Shown in pieces: positions 22,587 to 34,300 of a DNA stretch of 64,000 nucleotides. Within the stretch, counting starts at the first letter, position 1, and every line of letters begins with the position of its first letter. Below the pieces are notes generated by a model. It was given only the letters and a program-made list of their open reading frames with translations. It was not told where the DNA came from and did not search any database. The stretch lies in the NCBI RefSeq assembly GCF_964199755.1, contig NC_133906.1, positions 13,613,378 through 13,677,377 on the forward strand, given 5' to 3'. A program made the position numbers and the translations under genes. The DNA comes from Larus michahellis (Eukaryota > Chordata > Aves > Charadriiformes > Laridae).

Positions 22587-24700
22587 TTGTATTTCATACA
22601 AACGGCACCCTCCCCACGTTTTGCAGCGTTAAACAGCGTTACTCACTGAGAGGGGGGGCTCCCGGCTCCTGCAGCCCCCGCGACGGCAACGGGGTGGCCT
22701 GAAGCCGGGAATCCCCATGCGCCAGGATGGGGTTGTGCGAGGCGGGTCCAGCTTTAGGCTCCTTGGGGGCAATCAAACGAGTTGATTACTCCTAAGGAAG
22801 GGTATCACGAGACAACCGTGTGGAAAAATTGGTTTGTGGGAACTTGCTTTCAAATTAAAAAGAAAAGCCCAGTGCTCCCACTGCTGTACTGGTACAGCGG
22901 CCGGGCGAGACCACCAAGGATGCCCTGTGAGTAGCCCGCTCAGGTGTTCAAAATGAGGGTAATTAAACAATTTAGGAATTTCTGAGGTGTTCCCTGTGCC
23001 AGGGCGACAGGATGCCTGGCACCCCAGCAGGACGCAACCGCCACGCAGATGGAGTCGATCGGGGACAAGAGCTGCAGAGTGAAACACAGCCCCGGCTAGC
23101 AGCGGCCGTCTGCCATGGGAAATGGGAAAAGCCCCCCTGTGCCATTCATGTCATGAGTTTTCCATTGCTCAGCCGAGCTGGATTCAGTCCTGGGTTTGGG
23201 TGAAGCCTGAGCTTTCAAGCTACAGGCACCGGAGCTCAGCCCAGCAAGGCAGGAGGTTAATGGAGGAATTCAGAACAAATGTTTCTGACAATGACACCAA
23301 CCGGCTCCAAGCAGGGGCCTGCAAAGAAGGGCAGCAACTGCTTCCCACCTGGTTATTGTTAGTCTCCTCATCAGTTACGGTTGTCCCAAGTATTCCCCTT
23401 CAGATGGTCCAAACTACTGCGCAAGAAAAACAAAGCTGAGCGCTGTGATAAAAATTTCCACGTTTCTTGTACTTTAACAATTAAAAATCCTGATGGCAGA
23501 AGGAGGGGAGGTGGATGTTCCGCTGCTAGCGGGACCCGGCAGAGCCAGCATCCCTCCGGCTGTGAGGCTGTACCCAGCGGGATGCAGGAGCGCGATGCAG
23601 CCCTGCGGGACAGGGCAGGAGCTGCCTAAATCCCTACCTATAAGGCACCATATAAGAAAAGGTCTAGATGTGCCCCTGTAACACCCCAAAATCCTTAGTC
23701 CCTCTGGGGTACAGCACCCGTAGGAAGAAATTGCACGCCCAGCCCCAACCGGGATAATGCTCCCGACCCTCCTCCAGTCCCGGATTTCTCAGACCCCTGT
23801 TATGGAGAGCCACAAGGGGAAGAAGTGCTTTGGCCATCACTCCATCTCTTATTTTCTTTTCCATGGAAGAGAAGCGAGCGCAGACATTTCTTTTTCTCCC
23901 CTCCATCCTCCCTCTCTGAATTGAGGAGGAGGAAGCAGAAATAACCTCGTGGTATCAAACACACGGCTCCTACCTCTACCCGCAGCGGCACCCAGCAGAT
24001 GGGTGACTCAACCCTCTCTCTCCTCCAACCACTAACGTGAAAAAAACATTTCCCCAACAAAGCAACATCCCAAGATCCTCAAAATCATTTTCCTGGCAAA
24101 TAAAGCGGGCAACGGAGCTGGCGGAAAGCACAGCCTTGGGATGGGGGTACAAATCCGCACCCGCTGCCCCTGGATGGGGGCTCGCAGCTGGGTCACCCCC
24201 CGCTCCAGTTACTTCTTTAAGGGCCTGGAGGGATTTCATCGCCGCCTCCCGCTGCGGGGCAGACCCCATGGCAGCAGTCTGGGGATCTAGAAATAAAGGA
24301 CTGCAAAAATATAGCAAAAGCTGGGGAAGAAGAGTCAGAACGGCCAAAGCAGGGACAGCCGTGAGGCAGGAGCGGGGAGGTGGGAATAGCCGAGGTGGGC
24401 TCCGTGCTATTTCAGTGTCCTTTGAAGGTGCTGCTCGGGTGATTAGATGACAGAGAACAACTGGACTAGGAGTGAGGGAAGGAAGAAAAAAAGCCTCGTC
24501 GCACGCGCACTGTGGAGATCTCTCGGGGAACTCGGATCGGTCCGTGTCAGCCTCAAACTGCAGTGCCCTGATCCAGGGAATTTCACAGCAAATACTGTTT
24601 TAAGAGACCGCCCTTTCCCCGGCACATCTGCTGGGATGGGGCTGAGCCGGGGACCCCCAACCTCCGGTACCGTGTCCCAGACTCCTCGGAGGGGTCGGTT

Positions 24701-24706
24701 TTTAAT
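24701..24706 (-). terminator. Candidate proximal PDLIM4 poly(A) signal ATTAAA
   Basis: This common variant hexamer lies about 460 bases after the stop. The downstream sequence is GC-rich and not clearly GU-rich, so this is the weaker candidate by context. Confidence 0.25.
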
Positions 24707-25165
24707 CACCGGGGCAGCCGGAGGGCAGGAGATTAAGGTCAGGACATAGGAGTCAGCTTCTTTTGTTAAAGTGCCTTATTTTCTTTGAGCTTTTAAAACG
24801 TCTTCCTTGCTTTTTCAGAAGAAGAGAGGGGAGAAAAAAAAAAAAAAAAAGGAATACTGGTTTTATATGAAACAAAGTAGAGAATTAATCAGTATTTACA
24901 CAGATCTTGGATAAGGTTAAGGCACAGACTAATAACCCAACACAGCAACCCAAAAAGCGGAGTGTCAAAAAGAAGGGAAAAACCTGTTCGTATGCTTTCA
25001 ACACCATCCCCCAGGAGATCCCAAGTGTAAACGGTTTTATCTAGGAAAAAGGCATTTTAACTTGGGCTTTGGTAATCGGGGTTGATTGTAGCCACATTGC
25101 GCAGCCGGCGGGGAGGACGTGGGTGGGCGCGCGGCCGCCGACCTCTCCAGAGCGCAGCCCGGGGT

Positions 25166-25370
25166 TTAGACGAGTTCAACCTTGGCGTTGGGATAAACAG
25201 CCACCACGTCATATCCCTCGGGGGGCTTAACCCTCTCCTTGGCGTGCGTCTCGCAGTACAGCTGCTCTTCAATGAAGAAATAGCCTCTCTGCTTCAGGTT
25301 GAGCCCACAGTCGTCGCACATGAAGCACTCGGGGTGGTAGAGCTTGTCCCGAGCTTTGACGATGGTGCCC
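25166..25370 (-). CDS. PDLIM4: PDLIM4 exon 7, coding part (LIM domain and C-terminus)
   Basis: Acceptor ctctcaccag|GGGCAC; the first base completes a Val codon, then [18 protein letters not shown] and the rest of the LIM domain through CETH follow. The reading frame ends [11 protein letters not shown] and TAA at 25166-25168. Six of the eight zinc ligands are here. This region is nearly identical to human. Confidence 0.98.
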
Positions 25371-28300
25371 CTGGTGAGAGACGGGGAGAGCTCGGCTGAG
25401 ATGGAGAAACAAGGAGCATAAACAGCTTTTACAGCTGCCTCGAGTTAAATGGATTCAGTGAAGGGAAGCGGCGTGTCAAGGCACGCAAAGATGTTATCCT
25501 GAGTTCCCGTCCCAACGTCTCAGCCCACCCAGAGCTGCCACCCTGCTCCAGGCGTGGCTCCACCATAGAATCCCAGAATGGTCTGGGTTGGAAGGGACCT
25601 TAAAGCCCATCCAGTGCCACCCCCTGCCCTGGGCAGGGACACCTCCCACCACACCAGGCTGCTCCAAGCCCCATCCAGCCTGTCCGTATTTCCATAGGAA
25701 GGGATGCTCCATTCCCCTTTGTCCGCAGCTGCCCTGTGGCATCCATGGCTCGATGCCAAGCGGAGCCTCCGATGTCTACGCTCAGCCCGGACCCAAACAT
25801 GGGAAGCCAGCACCCCCCATGTGCCACACGCAGCCACCGCAGGTGCTGGGGCACCCACCTCAGCTCACAGCACCAGCAAGGACCCGGGGACAGGCGCCTG
25901 CCGAGCAGGCTCTCAGCCAGCATATCCGTCTGCGGCACAACGGGAATTACCACAGAGCATAAATCACAACACAAGGGAGCAGAAAAAGGCCTATATTCTC
26001 TGAAATCAGACCCAAACGCCATCCCTCGCAGAGGAAATCTTCAACAAACAAACAAGAATAACCCGCAGACCTCTTCTACTTGACCCTAGAAGCGTTTCTC
26101 CTTCCATAAGGTAGTGAAAGAGTGCCAGCGCCGCCAGTGCTATTCATAGTCCCCAGGCAGTTACTCTGATAAGCAGGACAGAAACCATCCCATGAATCAT
26201 CCCTGTTTTGCTGCGAGATTCCCTTAAAAGGGGTAATTCAAACCGTATTGCTCAATTCCAGGTTTATATATACGGTTAGCAAAACAACAGAAAGGGATTC
26301 AAGGTATTCCGCTATGAATTCAAGGTGTTCTGCTATAAATTCGAGGTGTTCTGCTACAAATTCTAACCCGCGTGGCTGGCAGGATCTGATCCAGCCGTGT
26401 CCCCGCGTTACCGTCCCCGCCGAACCGGAGGCTCCGGGGCGATGCGACACTTACACGATGCCGTTGCCGCAGCGGGTGCACTCGGGGAGCATCTGCAGCC
26501 CGGACATGGCACCGCCAAGCTTTGACACCGGGGACTTGACGTTTCGGGGGTTGCTCAGTTTGTCGAGTTTTTCACCTGCCAAGAATTTGAAACAGACACA
26601 GATTGAAAACTCGTCCTCTTGGGGCTTTTTTTTCTTTTTCTTTTTTTTTTTCCCTTTATATTTTCCCCCCTTAAGGAGTCAGATGAGTCTCTGCGTGTCA
26701 CAACAGAACCCGCAATTTGCTTGTAAGGAAGTAAAAAGCAAGCAGTGAGACCAATTATCTCAAAAGTCACCCAGCATTCAGGTTTGCAGATGATGGCAGG
26801 ACACATCACTGACCCTCTCCTCATCCTAACGAAGCACGGATGGTGGCAGAAGCCCTTGGCTGCATCAGCAGAGCATCTATCCCTGTACTGTGATAGCACC
26901 AGCTCAGTAAATACACCTTATCAAAAGGCAAAGCAGCCTTATTCTACAGATGAGAGATTAATTTGGCTGCAATACTATTTAGTGAGTTGAGAAATATAAA
27001 TAGCAAAAGTCTCTGAAATGCTCCAGAAAGAAGAGTTTCTATCACACCAACACTTCAGCTGCACTTTGTAGATCCACCACCAGTGAAGGAGACAAAGATG
27101 AAGGCCTTCTGGAGAATTAGGCAAATTAAAGCAAACAATAACAGAATTACATGCATTTTTCTTCTTAGAACAATCACTTAATCTAAAATAATCTAAAACA
27201 AAACATTGTGATAGAAGATAAGGTGTTCTGGGGCACAAAGCCTCCTTTCATAAAGGTCCAATGACAGGAAAGGAAACACTGCAAATTTTGGGCATATGAA
27301 CAATGTCATGGCAAAGTTTTCCATGTTGCAGCTCCTGTCCCTACAGACCATCTATCATCTGCCCTGGCGCTTCGGACAAGACAAACGCGCTTGTTGCCAA
27401 CCACTGGGACACGTAAAGGCTTCCAGTATTGACTGCATGGGTTTTCATGGCTCACAACTGACTGGTCTTTTGGGAATCTATTGATCTGTGGTTTCTCTGT
27501 GATGGCCTACAGTTATAGAAAGGAAAAGCCCATGAAGAAGAACAATGTGTTTTATTCCGTTAGCTGACACAGTTTGGAAAAGCAGCAGAGGAGCTCTCGG
27601 ATTCTTCATTCTTCAGCGTTGGGGCTTCCTGCACTCCCTGAGCTTCCAGAGCACTTCAGCCCATGGTCAATCTTAAACATGCGCCTAAAGCCCGCGATGC
27701 CCAGGAGGTCTCAGCAGGGTCCCGGATGCTTTCTGACCCACGTGTCCATACGCACTGTGCTAGTTTTGGAAACTTCCACCTGGATCTTGCTCTGAAGTGT
27801 CCACCACAGCTCCAGGAACATCTCTGTGTGAACTGTTAGGACCTAGAGACTAGGAGGCTGAGGGGAGACCTTATCAATCTCTACAACTCCCTGAAAGGAG
27901 GGTGTAGCCAGGGGGGGTCGGTCTCTGCTCCCAAGAAACAGGTGATAGGACAAGAGGAAACGGCCTCAAGTTGCACCAGGGGAGGTTTAGGATGGATGTT
28001 AGGAAAAATTCCTTCACTGAAAGGGTTATCAAGCATTGGAACAGGCTGCCCAGGGAAGGGGCTGAGGCACCATCCCTGGAGGTATTTAAAAGCCGGGCAG
28101 ATGTGGTGCTTAGAGATATGTTTTAGTGGGGCTTTTGTCAGTGTTAGGTTGGTGGTTGGACTCGATGATCTGAAAGGTCCCTTCCAACCCAGGCAATTCT
28201 ATGATTCGGTGACCTGGAACCGCTGCATCATCGCTGGTCGTTGCTCACAGATCCCGTGCAGGTTCACACGGTACATTCTGAAGGACACTGCTCGGCAGAG

Positions 28301-31300
28301 CTTCCCTCCACAGAGAGATCCCGCTCCCCCATCCAGCTCGGCTCAGGACCAATGCTGTGCTGGGCTCGGCTGGGGCGGAGGGAGCATCCGACCCTGGCCC
28401 TCGGCATTACCCTGGGGATGCGCAGGTGTCCTCACACAGCAGAACCCATCTCAGCCATCATCTCATCTCATCTCTGACCCAGAGACCGACGCTGCCAATG
28501 GTTTTTGCCAAGCGAGTGAACACAAAAGGACTAATTTCCCACCAAAGCCCACTTTCCCAAGATACAATAGGATGTTTGGAAATGCTGAGAGCCTTGATAT
28601 GTGTGTGACTGCCTGCCCAGGATGGACTGGGGCTGCTCCAAACCGGGGTGCTCCAGCGGGCTCCAGCCCAGCTTGCCTGCCGCGTCCTTCCGCTGCCTTG
28701 CTGGGAACGAACCAAAACAACTGCTGGAGCTGTTGGCTTAGCCCAGCGTGAGATACGGCGTGCTTAGACTAGACACGCTCATCTGCCAACATTTAACAGT
28801 TAAGCTGTCACTGTCTGTCAGACGGAGCGCTTGGATAAGCTGTTTAAAAGAGAGGGCGGGGGGCGGGAAAGAGATTTCACAGCAAAACCAGCCCTGCAGA
28901 GGGCTGCTTCCCATCTTCCCAAATGACGGATCATTTCCTTCTATTTACCAGCCCACGGCCTCATCGTAATTTATGGTCCTCAGCAAGGCAGCGAGATGCT
29001 GTAACTCCACAATCCCAACCATCGCCATCCTCGTTTGCGGCTGCAGGGCTCATCCGTCCTGCGCTGAGGGCACCTACGGAGACGACTGCTGTGATTCCTC
29101 CAGCCTCTGCCGATCCTTGGCACGAAGCTCCTTACAGGCATGGTACAGGGCTAGCGATGCTGAAGAAAATACAGCTCCCAGTAGAAACACCTTCCATATA
29201 AGACAGCTGGCTCCTCGGGAGAGGAGGTCTTGACTTTAAAAGGACAACGCACAGCAGGCTCGGGCCAAAACGTATAATTTTAAGCTTAGGGAAAAAGGAG
29301 CAAGGGTGGAAGCTGTAAAACAACCTAGCAGGAACACTCCTGGGGATTTAAACCACGCTGAGAAATCACAGAGCTTTATGCCAGGAGATGCTTTTCACTT
29401 AATTTCTCATCCTTTATGAAATAAACAGCATCGTAATGACTGAGGCATGAGCAAGACTGTGCCCGCAGCCGGTTACACATCCTCTCTGCCCGCTGCACAG
29501 CGCAGCTGAGAGCGAATGGGCCAGTGGAAGAGCTCTGGGAGGTGGTGGCGAGGTGACCTCTCCAGCCGTCCACCACACTGGCTGGTAGCCATCAGCATCA
29601 TCTCAGCCCCAGGCTCTAAACACGCGGTGCTGCATCGGTGACGGGCTGGTGCTGAGACACTGCCGGGGTGAGCAGACATCCAGGACTGGCTGGGACAGCC
29701 CCAGGGTCTGGGGACCATCCTGGCACCTCTTTGTCCTCCCCTTTTCCCGTCCTTTCCTTTCTCCCGAAGGGCAGCGCTGGGTTTCTCCCACCCCAGGGCC
29801 ATGGGATGCAAGGGGAGGCAGCAGCAAACCAGCAAAGCTTGTTTTGTTCCCTTTCCCTGGCACGGAGAAGGCAGGAAGGCAGCAGCGTTATTAACTGGGA
29901 TTAACACAGTCACTTCCTATTTGCTTCTTCCTAACGAGGAGACCTGGGGGTGCAGGAGGCACCTCACTGGGAAGGCGCTCGTTCTTGCTCTCGCTGAAGG
30001 ACCTGAAGGTACAGCTGGAACTTGTAATTAACATCACTTTTCCTGCCAGCCTCAAAGGGGCTGCAATATTTACGCCCAGTGAATACTTCCAAGGCCGATC
30101 CCATCTCATGCTTTGCGGACGTGCCTAAGTACCACTGAGTAAAACTGGTAGAAACTCTTGATGCTCAGAAGTTACCCACGATCGTGGTTCTTCTTGTGAA
30201 GCAAGAAGCAATATCCTTCTAGTCAAAGAATATCCTTTGCCATCATTTATATACACAGAGGTTGAAGTGCAACAGCCCGACTTGCTGCCTCTTGCAGCTT
30301 CGTAATGAGATGTGCAGTAGCTGGTATTTTCCCATAAAATCTAAGTTCCTGGATTCACATGATTGGAGTACGAGGCTCTTGGAAGGAAGCAGAAAGAAGA
30401 GTCTTGCCCTAATGATTGTAAAGCGAAGCCTGAAAGTTTGAACATAAAAGCCCCAATGGACTTAAAGTTGAAAGGCAAATAAAAAGAAGCTGAAATGTAT
30501 GGTTTGGGGATCTTATTATTTAATGCTCGGAGTTGGCTCATGCCTGCGTTAACGACAGAGGCAGGAAGCTGTGACAGACCTGAGAAGTGAGCCAAGAGCT
30601 CCTGATCTCTATCCCTGCGCGTCTGAGGACCATCCCACGTCCTTATGCAAATGCCATTTACTTAAACAGGCCTCCGGTTCTCCACCCGTGATCTTACACA
30701 ACCGCTTTAGGCCATTGCATTTCACAAACCGTCTCAGGAAAACAGCTGCTGTGCAGAAGCTCTTTGCAAATCCAATTTTCACACGATGCTCAAGTGGCCA
30801 CAAAATTTGGTAAGCCCCCAGATGCTGGCCCGAGCCTCTGCCTTGAGCATCTGAAACCCTGATTTGAAACCTGCCGCCCGGGTGTTCCCCTTCGCAGGGC
30901 GCCTGGCCCTTCCCGTGGGGCCGAGCTGCCTCAGCACCCAAGCGACGTGGGGTAAAACTATCGAGAGCGGGGGAGTTTGCAAACCCACCCCGTCAGCTCT
31001 CGCAGACAGGTCCTTTAGAGGCTTTTCAAGCTTCTGGACCTCAGCAAGGCAAAGAGAAGGAGGTTAAGTCTGCAACTCGGTGGGTGTGGGACCACAGAAT
31101 GGGGTGCAGAGGGACCGAATGATGGTTGCAGCCCCGCAGTAGTGCGGTGCCGCAGCCCCGGGGAATCGCAGGGAGACCCTCTGGGTGCCAACCTCCTTAC
31201 CGTTCTCACCAGCCTCCAACATGCCCTGCAAGTACCGGAAGGATCCGGACTGCTTCGGCTCCGAAACGGGTTTTTCATAATCCTGAAGCATCTTGTAGAC

Positions 31301-34300
31301 ATCTGACTCCACATCAATCCCGTTTCTGTTCCGTGGGAGAGACTTCAAGGGGTCGAGGCTTTTTTAAGGAAAAGCAAGAAAGGCTCAGGTCAAATGGAAA
31401 CAGAGATTGTCAGCTCATCAGGGAGGTACTGAAACCTCCACGTTCCCACAGAGTCAATTAAACACCTCTCTGTTCCCATGGGTTTCTCTGCCTGGAGGTA
31501 TGTCTGTCCCAGGAACAGCCATTGATCCAGGGAAGTTGAACTTGTTCCTGTGGGGCTCCGATTAAGCAACACAGTTAGGGCTGGCCCAGTTACCAGATGC
31601 CCCCAGGAAAGAGGGCAGCTGCTTACAAGCACTGTAAATTGCTCAGCCACACATGGAATTTATGGAAAAAATGGGTAAAACAATGCATTTCATTAATTAC
31701 ATCGGGCCAGGGCTTCCACCCACCCCTCGTACTGCTCTCAGGGCAGTTCTGCCAGGCAGCAAATCCCCTTCCCATCCAACAAACGCCTCTACTGAAGTTA
31801 GTGTTTCTGTAGGTGACTGCATTAAAAGATACATTTGCCAGCCCCAGCCCACGGCTGAAATGGGAAAACCACACCACGGGGCTGCCCAGCCCCGAGGACG
31901 GGACACGAGTGCAGCCCCCTCATTACCCCTGGCCACCTTCAGCACCCAGACCTGAAGCTGCTCCTTGTCCGTGTGCGCCGTGACTGGCGTACAACAGACA
32001 ACAAATAGTCATTTAAACCCTTTTTCCAGTTCATTCGATACATCAGAACATGAAAAGTGTACTTGGGAATCAAAAATATTTCAGGTGCGCGTTTAGGCGT
32101 CCTGCTGAGTAGAGACGGATTCAAGTGCTGTTGTGCTTCGCTGCAGCCCCACAGCCCAGCAGGGCTTCGCGGGAAGGGGCTCCTTTTCCTTTTTAAGGAG
32201 AAGGTCATCAAGGTCATTATAAACCCAATAAAAATAGCAAGAGCCCTGAATCCCATCAGACAGCTTCACACACTTTAGCCATCATCTGACTCATTTTCTC
32301 CACCAGCATTATATTCGTACCCGCTTAGGAAAAAAATAAAAAAAAATAATAAAAAAAAGAGAAATAAAATTCACTTTCACAAACAAAGGAAAAAATAAAG
32401 CTCTGTTTCCTGGGAGTTACCCACCAGCTTCTCCTGCGGCTCCGACCTCTTGAGACAAGGGGCAGAAGTGCCGCTGCCACAGGAGGGGACCAATCCCTGT
32501 GCCTCCGGCCAGCCCAAACCCTCCCCGCGTGCCCCGAGCGCCCGCCTGCCCTGCTACAGCCCCCTCCTGCATCGATCCACACCTTTTCACTGAAAAAGGG
32601 CAGGTTTTGACCAGTCCTGCCCAATCAAGCCCAAATTCAAAAAGAATGCACTTCTGACCCAATTCCACTCAAACACCCAAGTTAATCTCCAGCCTTTTGG
32701 CTCACACACAGATAACATCAGATTTTGTTCTCCGTGGTTTTTTGTGCTGTTCTCTTCATTCCAACTTCATTAACTTTCCTGGAGCAGCACAGGGAATAAG
32801 CTGGCTCACAGCGTCACTGAAATATGAATTTTGTGCAGGCACAGAGTTCCTGAGCTGAAAAGGAACTCTCTTCCCTCTTTGTATTTGATACAGACGTTGC
32901 TTTCTTGCAGAGTATTTTGCCAGTCTGGAGGAGCATAAATCATCAGCAGCGTAAGCCGTGCGACAGCATCCCAGCCCACAATCTGGCCTGCCTCAAAGTC
33001 CCAGTTATCCGCCCAAACCGTTCCTGGCTACACAAAAGCTTTCTCTTTCCTACGAGCGTTATTTATTTCCCAGCCTCCCGGAGAGCTGCATGGAGCAGAT
33101 CTTAACATTTCTAAACATCCCGAGTTTATTGGGGTTAATTTTCTCTGTGGATCCCTCCCGCTCCCAGGCCAAGTGTTCGCTCTGGGGTCCGTGGAATTGT
33201 GATCCCCGGTCCTAGGAGGGCAAACTTCTTCCATCCTGCCTTGAATATACACTTTGAAAAAACAGGATACTAACGTCTGTGACACTCCCTGGCATTAATC
33301 CCAGCCTCAGGACTGGATCTGATGCCGCTAATCCACCTACCCCCATCGGCAGCGGAAGGATCTTATGTGGATCTGGAAAACCAGCACCTGCACCCATCTC
33401 TGAGATAAATGGTTGAATGTTGCCTTCAGCATCATGAGCTTAAATTCAGCGTGGCAGTTGCTACATACATACCTGTGGCCATTCTGTTCCAAACTTGGCA
33501 TCTCCAAAACCTCTTTTTTTTTGGCTTTTTTAGATTTTTTTCCTCCCATCTGTGCTTAGCTAATGAAGCAGGAGCTGCACCCAGCATCTCTGGAGCTGTG
33601 GGAGCACCACAGCCTCAACAACCCCCACCCGAAATGGAATTTGCACCACCAGCAGCGATACCCAGAGTCTGGGCAAGGATGTCCTCCTACCTCTGGGCAG
33701 GGGCGATGTGGAGCCCGCTCAGCTGGCCCGGCAGAGCCGCCTCGGGGCCGCTGTTGGCGTAGAGCCGGGTTGGGTGGTGATGCTGCACGTTCACCATCTG
33801 CTTGGTCTCCATGGGGTTGCCCCCAGCCCCATGGGGCATCGGCCTCCTGGTCTGGGCAGGCCCGTTGTCCTGGAAGAGAAGAAAAAGCAGAAGAACCTGT
33901 GAGGTTTATAGTTTTTAGTACGATACACATGGAGAGGCTGGGTTGGGACGTGCCGTTCGCAGTAATAATATTTTATATGTTCTATGGAAAACAGAGATAT
34001 GCAGCGGGACAAGGAAAACTCAGGCTTGACCTGCAGTTAAATCTTGCTGAATCTATGCAGCTTTCCTTGGTTTTCCACCAAACGAACTTGCCTGTTTCTC
34101 CCCAGCGAGCCGCCGCCAAGTATTCCGCATTTATTCTCCTGTAAAAGCATATTTGTTATTTCCGCAAAAGAAAGGCTGCGAGTCTGCTTCTCATTTCGCC
34201 TTACATCACTCCGAGAGCACTTAGCGCTCTCCCGACTGCGGGGCAATCGCTCCTGATTTATATTAGCAAAACGCGATAAACCCCAAGCTCTGCAGCCACG

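Larger units (their letters stand above)
22560..25165 (-). other. PDLIM4 3' untranslated region, extent uncertain
   Basis: This is the sequence from the PDLIM4 stop to the most distal candidate poly(A) signal. It contains no CR1 copy and no convincing coding frame. An A17 tract (U-rich on the sense strand) lies at 24834-24850. The true 3' end could be nearer the stop if the variant signal at 24.7 kb is used. Confidence 0.4.
25371..26454 (-). other. PDLIM4 intron 6
   Basis: This is a 1.1 kb intron with canonical ends. It carries a short sense-oriented CR1 3' end at 25.56-25.69 kb and a triplicated 21-base repeat at 26.30-26.36 kb. Confidence 0.9.
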
